Of a stretch of 64,000 nt of DNA, positions 48,984 through 60,350 are shown piece after piece. The DNA comes from Calvatia gigantea (taxonomy: Eukaryota; Basidiomycota; Agaricomycetes; Agaricales; Lycoperdaceae). Both the position numbers and the translations under genes were made by a program. The notes beneath the pieces were generated by a model that saw only the letters and a program-made list of their open reading frames with translations, was not told where the DNA came from and did no database searches. The DNA is taken from positions 1,922,001 through 1,986,000 of the forward strand of contig JACAAK010000004.1 in the NCBI GenBank assembly GCA_025093985.1. Direction: 5' to 3'. Each line of letters opens with the position of its first letter. Position 1 is the stretch's first letter.

Positions 48984-51544
48984 ATGTCGGAAAGACCGTA
49001 TGTCGATTCCAAGGATGCATCCGAGAAATCTACAGCCCAATCTCGCTATTCCCCGGACCTTGAGTCCGAGGAATTCAAGCAGGAAGTAGAATCGCACGAG
49101 TTGTTGCTGCGTGGAAGGAAGCTGACATGGGCGATCGCGTTTGTGACTGGGACTGGGTTCACGCTTTTTGGGTATATCTAAGTTCCTGTCAAAAGCTCGT
49201 GGATGATGTTAATGACGTGTTCCGTAGATATGATCAGGGTGTTATGTCTGCGCTGCTAACCGCCAACCAGGTTAGGACCCACCGTCGTGGCTTGACTGGT
49301 CTCACCTTTTGTCAAGTTTGAAAGGACATTCCCCGAAGTCATTGTGAATGACCAGCATCGCAATCACGCTACGCTTCAGAGTCTTCTGGTTGCAATTTAT
49401 GTCAGTGAATTTGACTGCGAGTTCAGCACTACCTCCAACCCAGTATAGGAACTCGGGTGCCTTGCCGGGGCACTGTCCAACCTCTGGGTCGGCGATAAAT
49501 TAGGCCGCAGGCGAACGATTGTACTTGGAGGTATCATCATGATTATAGGAGCCATAATCCAGACTGCCTCGTATAGTTACGCGCAAATGCTCGTGGCTCG
49601 GGTTATCACAGGAGTAGGAAACGGGCTGAACGTAGGTCTCCAGGTGTTCATCTAGATCTAAAACTGAGCACTATCGTAAAACAGACGTCGACAGTACCAT
49701 CATATCACGCAGAATGTTCTCCTGCTGCGAAGAGAGGTGCTTTGATCATGCTTGAGGGTAGTTTAATCACGTTTGGTATCATGCTTTCGTGAGTCGCCAC
49801 TCAGTCATATTATTCACAAACTGACATTCTGTTGTTGTTGAGATATGTGAGCTACTGGAATCAATAGCGGTTGCGATATTACTAACCGACGGGCGCTTTA
49901 GTGGATTGATTTCGCTTTGTGAGTCGAAATTTTGGTGGTGTCGATTCTCCGTGCTGAGAACTGATCCGGACTTGTAAGATTCTGGGCGAAGGCTAGCTCA
50001 GCGCAATGGAGAGTTCCTATAGCATTACAAATCATCCTAGCCTTAATCACGATCATTTTCATCAACTTTGTGAGTTTAACTACACCACGCACCCTCGCAT
50101 GTCTGACATATATATGCCTTCAAGTTGCCAGAATCACCCAGATGGTGTTTAAATTCTCTTACTTTCCACAACAACCTCACTCAGACCGGTTTATAGGCTT
50201 CTGAAAACGGGCCAGTCGGCCAGAGCAATGGCCGTCATCTCCGCACTGGACGACAAGCCTATGACGGATCCCGGGGTTCAGCAGACATTCCATGCTATCA
50301 AGGAAGCTGTCGCATTGGAAGAGGGTACAACCATAGAGAAGGGAGGCAAACGCCAGCCGAAGGGCAAGGCATCACTAAGGGAGTTATTCTCCGGTGGACG
50401 AAGCCAGAACTTCCGGCGCGTTGCACTTGGAGTTGTTATACAATGTTTCCAGCAGGTAAATTCTCCATCGAGCCACCTATGAAAGGGAAACTTGACCTCA
50501 CAACGATAGATTACTGGTATCAACATCATCACTTACTATGCTGTAAGTCCAAGTTTGAGCTCCCAAATTCAAGGCTGCAACTAAATTCCCCTTCCACGAT
50601 TGATGATTGATGATTGATGGGTATTTCAATGGGCAGACAATCCTATTTGAGCGTCTGGGCATCTCTGACACCAAGTCCCGTATAATCGCAGCATGCAATG
50701 GGACCGAATACTTCCTTGCATCCTTCATTGCTGTCGCCCTAATCGAGCGAGTCGGTAGGCGGAAGCTGATGTTCTTCGGATCAATTGGCCAAACGTTAAC
50801 CATGGTGTTGCTTGCAATATTGGGGAGTATTAATAAACCTGCCGCTCAAATCATCGGTGCGGTTCTACTGTTTGTCTTCAACTCGTTCTTTGCTGTGGGA
50901 TGGCTGGGGATGACTTGGCTTTATGTGGGTTGTCGGATCTGGGGTCAGACAACAGAAACTGACGAGGGTGGTTAACAGCCGGCTGAAATCGTAGGTCTCC
51001 GGATGAGGGGCCCTGCCAATGCCCTATCAACTGTGAGAGATATACCGCAAGCTGTTTTCCTTTCGCTGACAAGCACCCTGACAGGCGAGTAACTGGACAT
51101 TCAACTTCATAGTCGTTATGGTTACTGGCCCATCCTTTGAAAACATTTCATGGAGGACCTACATTGGTATGATATTTACACCCTCGAGATTTTCAGGAAC
51201 TGACTCTGTCCAGTTTTCGCGTCTTTAAATGCCTTCATCATCCCTTGTGTATATTTCTTCTTTCCAGGTATGTTGGACCACTGTCCAGTAGTATGCAAGA
51301 CTGAGTAACTGATCGTGTTAAATAGAAACGGCTGGAAGGTCCCTCGAAGGTGAGTATCAAATATCCGCCTTGATGGCAGATAGTAATGATTCTGGTAGAT
51401 ATGGACGTGGTTTTCGCTCTTGCGCACCTTGAAGGAGTTTCTCCAGTTAAAGTTTCTCTCCGCAAGGACATACCTGCAGCAGGATCGCCAGAAGCCGACA
51501 GAATTCTGGGATTCCGCGATGACGCTGATAATGACAAGGAGTAA
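48984..51544 (+). CDS. MFS sugar porter (12-TM hexose/quinate-type transporter)
   Basis: This is a plasma-membrane proton-sugar symporter by family; the substrate is not predictable. I place 17 exons and 16 introns. Signature motifs, many completed by splicing, are: GYDQGVMSALLTANQ, DKLGRRRTIVLGG (loop 2-3), AAKRGALIMLEG, SYWIDFAL, NFLPESPRWLL (PESPRW), QQITGINIITYYA, ERVGRRKLMFFGS, PAEIVGLRMRGPANALST, ASNWTFNFIV and FFPETAGRSLEDMD. The apparent stop in the frame after ALST is removed by an intron ending at the AG before GCGAGT. SYW requires a 4-nt exon at 49843-49846 between introns of 54 and 55 nt. The ATG at 48984 starts a hydrophilic N-terminus. The C-terminal tail ends DDADNDKE. Confidence 0.92.
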
Positions 51545-51622
51545 CGTCATAATGCAAAAGGAGAGATGGATAGGTATCACCGTTGTCTAGACAATCCCAA
51601 ATACAAATATATGCACCCAAAC

Positions 51623-52420
51623 TCATGGAGTCAGCTGTGAATAAGTATTCGCACCGACTCCATAGGGGCGCCCGACTTTCACTCTTGCGCGACGCGCTTT
51701 TTCGCGTTCAATCCAATCCATTGCGTATCTATATGCAGGTCCATTACGGATTTCCGGTATCCTGGGACCGGCAAGGGGACCGAAACGGTCGGGGGGCCAG
51801 AGGATTCGGACGAGTTTGGACTGGATCAGCGCCGCTGGTACGGGTCCAAATAAGTTGCTATCATCAGTCCGAAAGGATTCGTCTCCTGAAAGACTCAGAG
51901 TTGAGATTAAAGAAAGAAGAGTGGAGTTGAGGCCGACCTTCAACCCAGACATGGCCTTGTGGAATCCTAACCTCCGGTTCAGGGTGCGGTGATCGCGTTT
52001 TCACCGTGTCTCCTTCTAATCCAACTATACGCTTGATGATAATACGGTTTGGGTCATCCGGAGACCTAGTCGTTGTCAGAATGCGCCTGTGATACCCCAT
52101 TTCGGGTACCCACCGGAGGGTGACAATGTCCTCCCTGTTGTAGTCGTGGAGGGTACGTATGGAGTGACGATCAAATAAACAAATGTCCTTCCATGCGGAC
52201 GAATCGGGATTGAGTGTCGGCTAGCTGACGAGGAGTTATGAGAAGAGGAATGTCCACTAATGCTCTACTGGCCGCAGACCTTCATACTTTGTCCACTAAT
52301 TTGTTTAACCTCGTAGTAGTGGAGCAGGAAAAACAGCGGTGTTGGCGACCAGTATAGCCATTTGTAGGATGTTAACCAGCTTAGGCGCCATCCGACTTTT
52401 GGAAAGAGGTTCTTGAGCAT
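51623..52420 (-). CDS. IMP2: Mitochondrial inner membrane peptidase subunit 2 (Imp2)
   Basis: This S26 signal-peptidase-like serine protease works with Imp1 in the intermembrane space to mature inner-membrane proteins. Four exons were rebuilt. Exon 1 (from the ATG at 52420) is MLKNLFPKVGWRLSWLTSYK, then a hydrophobic anchor (PTPLFFLLHYYEV), ending ISGQSMK with the catalytic Ser. Exon 2 has PTLNPDSSAWKDICLFDRHS and REDIVTLR. Exon 3 has SPDDPNRIIIKRIVGLEGD, where the KR pair carries the general-base Lys. Exon 4 has RTDDSNLFGPVPAALIQSK and RILWPP. The Asn-Pro-Asp-Ser stretch and the GDxxxxxxDSNxFGPV box are typical of Imp2. The total is about 208 residues with a C-terminal extension (RYAMDWIEREKARRARVK). 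Confidence 0.93.
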
Positions 52421-52734
52421 ATGAAGTCAAGTTATTCAAAAATGTCAAGGCCGTCCCTCAGGCCTCAGGGCCTGATATCCCAAATGGCCAAATACTGTCA
52501 AACGAACACTGAAGCTTTTTCTGAACGAGTTACTGGCAATCTGTGTGCTACTAATGCATACATAGTAATAAAGTTTAGTGTAACAGGCAAATAAAGGCAA
52601 GGAATTAAAAAGGCTAACGAGGAGGCCACGCAAGTAAAGATAAAATAAGTAAGGCTGATGATGTAGACCCAGAACATATCAAGTTGTGATAACGGAGGGG
52701 AGGGTATTTGCAACATAATGCAACATAGAATAAT
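52421..52734. other. Intergenic, upstream of IMP2 and downstream of the left RNR2 copy
   Basis: Both neighbours are on the minus strand. This stretch holds the IMP2 promoter and the 3' UTR of the left RNR2 copy. Nothing else seen. Confidence 0.4.
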
Positions 52735-54112
52735 CTAAAAGTCATCTTCCGTTGTGCTGAAAAGCGTATGAGTATAAGAGAAGCCAGCCAGAAGGAGGGC
52801 GCACAATGTTCTGAGATGTGATGAGGCAAGTTCAGGAGAGACGTGATTGATATGTGCTTTGGCATAATCGGATACACGCTTCTCGAAGAAATTGGCCTTG
52901 CCTTGCAGCGATATCATCTCCATAAAGTCAAACGGGTTAGTCGCATGAAAATGTTTCTCGTTACCAAGAGAAACGAGTAGGCGATCCGCGACAAATTCGA
53001 TATACTGGCACATCAACTTCGTGTTCATGCCAATAAGCGAGACAGGTAAGGCCTCTGATCGCGGCGTTAGCATATTTATTGACAGCCGAGAATATTTTCA
53101 GTACCCTCTAAAAACCTTTTTTCTATTGCGACAGCCTCCATGATGGTTTCGCAGGATACGATCAGGGTGTGGTCGCTTTCGTAGGTGAGTAAACAACAAG
53201 CATGTAAAATCAGTGTGCATCCCCTCATCGCGACTGATAAGCTCGTTTGAATAGGTGAGACCAGGCATAAGCCCACGTTTCTTGATCCAGAATATGGCGG
53301 CAAATGAACCAGAGAAAAAAATCCCTTCAACGGCGGCGAAGGCAACCAAACGTTCCGCAAATGTCAAAGTGTGGTCAGAGATGAATTGGAGAGCCCATAG
53401 GGCTTTGTATTTGATTGTAGGGATGGTTTCAATAGCATCAAACAGGTGTGTCCGTTCGACTGGGTCCTTGATATAGGTGTCCAAAAGTAGAGAATACGTC
53501 TCCGAATGGACGTTCTCCATCATGATCTGAAAGCCGTAGAAACACCTTGCTTCCGCAACTTGAACTTCACTCGAAAACCGTTCGACAAGGTTTTCATTCA
53601 CAATTCCGTCGGAGGCAGCAAAGAAGGCAAGAATGTGAGAAATAAATCGACGTTCATCAGCGTTGAGCCGTTGGGTCCAGTCAAACATATCATGGGACAG
53701 ATCTATCTCTTCTGCGGTCCAAAAAGACGCTTGAGCCTTTTTGTAAAATCGCCATATCTAGACAATGTCATTTGGGTGACTCCGATTAAAAAGTGGAAGC
53801 TACGCACCTCCGGATATTGGATGGGGAAAAGTACGAAACGACGCCGAGATTCTTTCAGAAGGGGCTCTTCTTCTGTAACGTGAAATTTGGTGAGAATGGA
53901 ATGGCTAGACGTGCTAAGCGACAATGCGCACCTTCTGGTAGCTCTACATCCCCGACAAATCGTTTAACGGAATTCCCATCACAAAGAACGTCCCTGAGGT
54001 GCTGTGATTTCGGGTGAGGAGGCATACTTTGCAGCTGATAAAAGGGGCCAATGACCACGGTGTTAGTTGAATGGGTAAGAACAGGACTACTGCAACAAAC
54101 CTGTTTATCCAT
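52735..54112 (-). CDS. Ribonucleotide reductase small chain paralogue, frameshifted copy
   Basis: This is an inverted paralogue of the RNR2 gene on its right. The first in-frame ATG is at 54112 ([10 protein letters not shown]); an internal Met (MPPHPKSQ) could also start it. The N-terminus reads DVELPE, then (after an intron ending GTTACAG) [21 protein letters not shown], then [18 protein letters not shown]. Diiron ligands and the radical Tyr are present: [35 protein letters not shown] and [10 protein letters not shown]. Between RKRPHPD and [13 protein letters not shown] the frame moves by one base (about 53140-53165; 22 nt where the paralogue has 21). No GT...AG intron can explain it. The distal exons resume ([20 protein letters not shown]) and end FTTEDDF. 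Everything else is intact, so this is either a recent pseudogene or a base-call error. Confidence 0.85.
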
Positions 54113-54424
54113 AACCTAAGAACACCTACTTTTTTGAGGCCGCCACAAAGATGTGACACCACCCGAGGCCAAAACGTTCATTGTTAATCGGAGCCGTCCC
54201 ACTGCCAGATACCACGTGATAGAGTCCGAGTCATCGAGTGAATGAAGCCGCGTCACGTCAACCCTCGTAAATAACGCGACCTGTAATGTTGAGTTTGGAC
54301 AAACAGGAGCACACGTTCAACGAACGCGTCAATATAAAAGACCTACATTTCTGGTTTAGCTTTTCGCGTCTCAGCTCCCTACCAGCCTTCAGCGATACCA
54401 ATACACATTACTTATCCTTCTTCA
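54113..54424. promoter_or_regulatory. Shared divergent promoter of the RNR2 pair with MCB and TATA elements
   Basis: The 312 bp between the two divergent starts hold ACGCGT (MluI cell-cycle box, 54324-54329) 96 bp before the right ATG. TATAAA (54333-54338) lies next to it. There is also CACGTG at 54213-54218 and an ACGCGA half-site near 54273. MCB elements bind MBF and drive G1/S expression of RNR genes in yeasts. That this operates here is inference. Confidence 0.55.
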
Positions 54425-55915
54425 ATGGCTACCCTTTCTATTTGTCCCTCTTCACCTGCCCTAACTCCCAGCAAAAAGGTTTGTCGCGTCCACGACGCGG
54501 AATTAATGACTTGTAATTAACGTGTCTATTATTCCAGGCCGCAGCTGCCCTTGCTGCTTTCTCGCTCGAGTCACCCACCAAACCATCCAAGAAACCCATC
54601 ACCGCTCTCATCGATGACGAACGCCTCCCCGAGTCTCCTGGTACAGTTGGGGATGCCGAGGAAGGTCAAGATCCCATTGAGGAGTTGCGTAAGAAATATG
54701 TTGGTGAAGTAGATCTTCCTGAGAGTGCGTACATCCAACGATGAAGTTTTGACGGTTGGTTGACCCTATAACGTAGGCGAGGAGCCTCTGCTCAAAGAAT
54801 CACGCCGCCGCTTTGTTCTATTTCCCATCCAGTACCCTGAGGTGAGCATGCCCACTTCCAGCTTGGGCAATAACTGAAGGCTATCCAGATTTGGCAAATG
54901 TACAAGAAGGCTGAGGCTTCTTTCTGGACAGCTGAGGAAATGGACCTTAGCAAGGATCTCCATGACTGGACAAACCGCATGAACGACAACGAACGCCACT
55001 TCATTTCTCATGTCCTCGCCTTCTTCGCTGCGTCGGACGGTATCGTCAACGAAAACCTGCTCGAACGATTCTCCAATGAAGTTCAGGCCGCTGAGGCTCG
55101 GTGCTTCTACGGCTTCCAGATCATGATGGAGAATATCCATTCCGAAACATATTCTCTCCTCATCGATACCTATATCAAGGACGCTACCCAGCGCGAATAT
55201 CTCTTCGATGCGATCGAGACCATTCCCTGTATAAAGCGCAAGGCCGAGTGGGCTTTGAGATGGATCTCTGATCAGCGGTCCACCTTTGCCGAACGCCTAG
55301 TTGCTTTTGCCGCTGTAGAGGGCATTTTCTTCTCTGGATCCTTCGCTTCCATCTTTTGGATGAAGAAGCGTGGTCTTATGCCTGGCCTTACATTTTCCAA
55401 TGAGCTCATTAGCCGCGATGAAGGCATGCACACCGACTTTGCCTGTTTACTCTTTAGTCATCTCAAGCGCCGCCCCCACCCTGAAGTCGTGAAGGCCGTT
55501 ATTATGGAAGCCGTCACCATTGAACAAGAATTCCTGACCGGTAAGTTTACCTCTCACAATTACTGGAAATATCCCGACTCAACATACTTTAGATGCACTC
55601 CCTGTGAAATTGATTGGCATGAACGCAGACCTCATGTGCCAATATATTGAATTCGTCGCTGACCGTCTCCTGGTGTCTCTCGGCAATGAAAAGGTCTATA
55701 ACAAGACGAATCCATTTGACTTCATGGACATGATCTCGCTTCAGGGAAAAACCAACTTTTTCGAGAAGCGTGTATCCGACTATCAGAAGGCCAACGTCAA
55801 CCATTCAGCATCGACGGAGGCTTCCCAGCCCTCGTCAAAGGCCTTGTGAGTATCCTAGCCTTAGTTGATTTTCCCTCACTGACACTGTTTTAGCACTCTC
55901 GACGAGGATTTCTAG
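54425..55915 (+). CDS. RNR2: Ribonucleoside-diphosphate reductase small chain
   Basis: This diiron-tyrosyl radical subunit supplies dNTPs by reducing NDPs together with the large subunit. The ATG at 54425 begins [18 protein letters not shown]. Introns follow PSKK (54478 on), LPE (54724-54776), IQYPE, EQEFLT and SKAL. Conserved parts are [38 protein letters not shown] (Asp ligand), [16 protein letters not shown] (Glu, His and radical Tyr), [13 protein letters not shown] (Glu) and [15 protein letters not shown] (Glu, His). The C-terminus FTLDEDF is the large-subunit-binding tail. The length is about 410 residues, normal for fungi. It is intact, and is head-to-head with the frameshifted paralogue across a 312-bp promoter. 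Confidence 0.97.
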
Positions 55916-57804
55916 GTCTAATCATCCATATTTACCTTTTACTTTTATTCATGTTTTGGAATTGTCGTCATCAAGCACATTATGCATCTGTGGGCCAGTA
56001 GATCAACTCTGTATTTGTACACACCTGTACTTTGCTACTATAATATTAGATGGACCATTTGGACATGTGAGCGTTTCTTGTGGTCAGGAACCAAATGGGC
56101 CCTTGCCAAAGAAAAAAATCAAGGAGAGGGAGCAGTTCAAGATAATCAGCCTGAGAAAATTGAAATAATTGGTTTGTAAATCAAAGAGTGGGGAGTATTA
56201 ATGAAGTGTTTTTCACTTCGGCTACATAGCTGTGCGAAACAAGAAAATTTATGTGTGAGAGACAGTAATAAAACATAGAAGTAGTACGGCGAAACTGACA
56301 GACCATTCCGATCTCCGCCATCCGAAGTTTGGACCTGACAGGACTGCGCCTTACAGGAGATGAGGATGCGAAGAATTCCAGCAGTCTAATTAGACAGAAT
56401 ATGAGTCAGTGGACTGAAGATCATTAATGAAAGCCGCGTTACTGGCCTTATGAGGTCTATGAACATTAGGTGGAGGATGACCATATGTAGCCTAGCGAAG
56501 AGGTGATAAATCGCGAGGAGCCCATGAATCATTAATCATTCATGATGAATCTATCGTAGTCTGGACCTCCATGACATCCCAGGTACCACAACAAAGAACA
56601 CACAGAGAAGCAGTGATGAAGCATCCAAAAATACTTACGTCTCTCCAGCATGATACACGAAGGCCCATATACATTGCCCCTGCTCACGGGATTCAGGGCC
56701 TGAGAGTGTGGTACCTGCGACAGAGGTTGAGGGTGGCGATTGAGAACCTCCTTTTGATGAGCACAATTGGACGGATCAAGCGCATAATCAACTCTGCTAT
56801 GCTTCGTGGGAGTGTCAAGTGGGAGTCTGAATGAATGCCGGCCGATGATCAATCAACGTTCAACCCCTCCAATGGAACGTAACGGATGAATGCCTGATGG
56901 AAAAATATTTCTGAGCCCATATTCTCGGAGGTGAAAGCAGGGTGGGGATGCGAGAAGACTTCAGAAGAGTCACGACTTGGAGGTGTGCAGTGAAAAATCA
57001 GATTACAGACCCGAACAACGGTGGGGCACGCAGGAGAGTATTTAATATCTGGTAGCTAGGTTCAATTAGTAGAACGAATGGCAGCGCCTGGTATTTATAG
57101 ACCCGCCAGGTGGTGATTTCAAACGACATCAAGCAAGCATTCGACAGACACGGGGACAGTGGGATAGATCTTTTTCGTGTGTAAAACCTTGGATGAGTGA
57201 TCCACCACGAGCCGTTTTTAGTAGACTTTCAACATGCCAGATCACGGTCCTCGTCCTTGATCAGACCATCACGGAGGTCCCAGGGATCGGCACTATTTCC
57301 TCCTTCCCGTCGGTCAGCCTAACCAGACACTGCGGTGTCGGCCTTCCTGAACTTACTCCGAGCGCTGTATAGCCGAGAGCCGGGTCGTATGACTCGCATG
57401 TACCAAGGGCTGGTTGTGCGGAGGTGTTCCAAGCTACGCGGTGTGCAGACACGATGAAGAGCGGTCAAGTGTCAAGAACTCCTTGGTTTCCAAAAATAGA
57501 GGCGCCGTTACCCCGGCCATATGTCCTCGGCGCTAAGGGGAGGGCTACCATTCGATCCACGAGCCGGTCTTCTGCCTTATATCATATCTAAGATATCATG
57601 GCACACGATACAGGGGTTGATCGTCTGTCGCCTAAAGTTCACTGCCTATATCCTTCACGATCTCAGGTATGATGGAACGCCTTCGATTTCTTACCACACC
57701 GATTTAGCTCGACGTCAAGGTGTCTCTCTTATAAATCCCAGCTCGAAGTATTCTGGGTTCCCTGTATCGACGTATCCGACTGGTTGTCTTATCCCCTGTC
57801 TCCC
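55916..57804. other. Gene-free interval
   Basis: This 1.9-kb gap lies between RNR2 and the Ser/Pro-rich gene. Short frames (for example + 56571-56834 and - 57261-57452) have no recognisable domains or splice context. Apart from AT-rich stretches, such as the imperfect palindrome around 56524-56543, I see nothing. Confidence 0.5.
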
Positions 57805-59455
57805 ATGAAATCTGTGGCGTTCATTCGCAGGACCTGGAGGAAGAAGGACAAGGACAAAGACACGGCAAAGAGGAACCAAGATGCGCCTTTCACAGAGCGG
57901 GTGATGATGGTGCCCGGGAGTGAACCGCATACCCCTTCAACTCTTACGTTTGAAATACCTGTTACCATGTTATCGCCCACTATGCCTGACAACGGAGTGC
58001 AGTCCCGATCTCAATACACGATGGGGTTCCAGACGGCCCCAGTACCACGGAAAGCTAGTAACAATTTCACCAGTAGTAACAACAGCAGCACATCTTCTCT
58101 TCCTGAGGACGAGATCACGACTCCTTCCTCTGCTGTGTTTCCCGACCGTCATGACTTGGGATACTATCGCGGTGGTGGGGTTGTATGGAATTATTCCCAT
58201 GGCCCCCCGAAGAACACTGTCCATGGCCCACCTAATTTGAATTTATATTCCCCAGTTTCGGGCATGTCACCTAAATCTGCGGGAGGGACTCCTCCAGTCC
58301 GGCCTCCTCGACCTCCTCCCTTAAACTTGTACCCAAACACTACAAAGCGACCTATGAATACTGGGGTACCACCCCGTTTCATGACGAGTCGTGCCATCAC
58401 TTTCGCTCTCCCTCCGAATCCTCGTGCCCACAGTTCTACAGAATTAACTTCAACGGTCCTTCACTCGTCGAGCGAACAACCTACGAGGTCGGAACCTTCA
58501 GGACAGTCTTTAGAAGCCCCCCCCTGCTGCACCCCCGCAGCCACCCTACCCCGTAATAAACGTGCTGGTTCTCGTCGAGAGGAGCCGGGCAACTTGCACG
58601 CAGCGGCGAACCTTTCGCTTTCTCTAAGATACGATTCTCTCTCCCCTACAGACTCTCGAACGCCACGTCTGGTGCTGGGCCACCCAGACAACCTTGTTCA
58701 AGAACCGGCCTACCAAAATGGCCTTCGTACGTCTTCCACGCCTCATCTACTGTTCCGGGACGGGCAGGAAGTATCACCTATTCCTCTTATATCTTCCGCT
58801 TCTTCCGCTGGGCGGCGGGACGGTATCTCGGATTTCCCATTATCCTTGTTCCCACAACCCCCTCTATCCCCTACTTTCGCCAAGAAGAAAAACCCTAAGA
58901 ACCTCGTTTTACATGTCAATCCCCCTAATGCTCCTCTACCTCCACCGTCAATACCTTCTCCATCAGATCGTGCACCCCCCGACAAACCCATCACGTCATG
59001 GCCTGGTACTCCCAGAACCTACTCCTCTCTTTCCCGCCATCTTGCTCCCCGCCCAATGCCTCCACCACTATACGACCCTCCGTCGACCCCGCTACCGACA
59101 CCTCCTGCGTCGCCTTCGGCACATAGGGCCGCGTCTCCTCCATCCTCATTAAGGTCACTGCGGTCAGTTAAATCGGCCAATCATCTACGCTCTGAGATGT
59201 TTGCCCCCCCATCATTGTCGCCAACTCATCGTGTTACGTCCTCAGAACCTCGAAATCTGTCAGAAGCTACCTGTAGCATCAACGGAACAAGACGCCGGAT
59301 GCAATTTCTCTCCGAGGCTCGCTATGAAGCCCAACCTTCTGTAAGTAATACCGAGGAGTGGATGGTTCTATAGCTAATCAACGGCGCCGCATTCGTAGGT
59401 TGATTGTCAGCCAGCAATATCAGACACCCAAACACAGTGGGGTTATGCATTTTGA
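57805..59455 (+). CDS. Intrinsically disordered Ser/Pro-rich protein, function unknown
   Basis: One long exon from the ATG at 57805 (MKSVAFIRRTWRKKDKD) continues past a GTAAGT donor at 59341. The 58-nt intron (59341-59398, with a CTAAT branch-like site) joins it to a short exon ending TQWGYAF at 59455. Without that splice the protein would stop at 59373 with EEWMVL. The frame upstream opens only with TTG at 57784. The sequence is basic at the N-terminus, then Ser/Thr/Pro/Asn-rich, with Pro clusters (PPVRPPRPPPLNLYP; PTPPASPSAHRA; RPMPPPLYDPP) that could bind SH3 or WW domains. No domain or signal peptide is seen. The function is not known to me. Confidence 0.65.
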
Positions 59456-59730
59456 ATCTCATGAATTAGCACTGGTGCTATAACCTGTTGATATTGTTGA
59501 TATGTAAATTGGAAGCTTGAGACACTTATGGTTACGGTCATGGGACAAGCAGGAGGGCATAGGATTAATGTAATTAGACGTAGTCACAAAGCGAATCAAC
59601 AGCTATTATATAATACGCATATTTTGACACATGGGTAGTAAATCTGGGGGAGGGTAGGTTGACGTCAAGCGTGGTGCAAGCGTTGCCGGTGAAACTGCGG
59701 AAGTGGGTAGAATGTAATGGTCGGGGTCGA

Positions 59731-60113
59731 TCATCGATTCTTCTTAGACTCTGCCTCACCCTTCGCGGTAGTATCTTTCCTATCCTCAAGCAATGAAGTG
59801 ATGATGTATGCAACAAGGACCACGTTAGCCGCGACCACCGCTGTGATCGCTGCAAATGTAGAATTGCCTATTTCGTTCCATGAATACACCAAAATTGGAG
59901 CTGGAAGTACGAAAAACATACCTTCATACACATATTTCAAAGAGGCATAGTACGACGAAAGGGGTATGACTCCCAGAGAAATGCTGAAGAGTAAAAGTTT
60001 GACCAATACACCTCTCCAGAGTTCACGTCAATGGTGATCAGTCTGTAGAACGAGGGAACATACTTGGAGGCGGCATTGGTTTGTATTTGGCTTGCGGCTG
60101 CTTGTGCACTCAT
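59731..60113 (-). CDS. VMA21: Vma21-like V-ATPase assembly factor
   Basis: This small ER membrane chaperone is required to assemble the V0 sector of the vacuolar H+-ATPase. The ATG at 60113 starts MSAQAAASQIQTNAASK. An intron removes the stretch before GVLVKLLLFSISLGVIPLS (TM1). A second intron (GTATGT...ATAG) follows KYVYE and joins NSTFAAITAVVAANVVLV and AYIITSLLED (TM2). The C-terminal AESKKNR resembles a di-lysine ER-retrieval signal, as in yeast Vma21 (ends -KKED). The protein is about 92 residues, typical for the family. A longer upstream Met (60284) would add an implausible extension. It is divergent from the ALG8-like gene, with 237 bp between ATGs. Confidence 0.9.
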
Positions 60114-60350
60114 CTTAGGCGTTACTTGAAGTACAGGTTTGCGTATTTCCAGGATCAAATTGTCCAAAGCGGTTGAACGAGGCCCCAAATACGATTCCAC
60201 TTGCACCAGCTCAGGGTCCTTCAGGTGATCACGTGACGACATACGCCAATTCGACGTGTCCCGCGATGGGTTTCCGGCCGCCACACATAATACTCATACT
60301 ACTCAAGGAGAGTAGTCTCATCGTCATTATCAAAGCTAGTAGCCGTGGTC
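60114..60350. promoter_or_regulatory. Shared divergent promoter of VMA21- and ALG8-like genes with CACGTG
   Basis: The 237 bp between the two starts contain the palindrome TCACGTGA at 60229-60236, a bHLH (E-box) site. Its effect on either gene is inference. Confidence 0.5.

Noticed and set aside
50990..51090. Apparent premature stop in the sugar porter after ALST
   Set aside because: A GTGAGA...CCCTGACAG intron removes it and restores the conserved ALST-ASNWTFNF join, so the gene is intact.
56571..56834. Plus-strand 87-residue frame
   Set aside because: No domain or context. Likely a chance frame in the gene-free interval.
57261..57452. Minus-strand 63-residue frame
   Set aside because: Composition is plausible but there is no recognisable motif, no splice support and no neighbouring exon. 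Left as non-coding.
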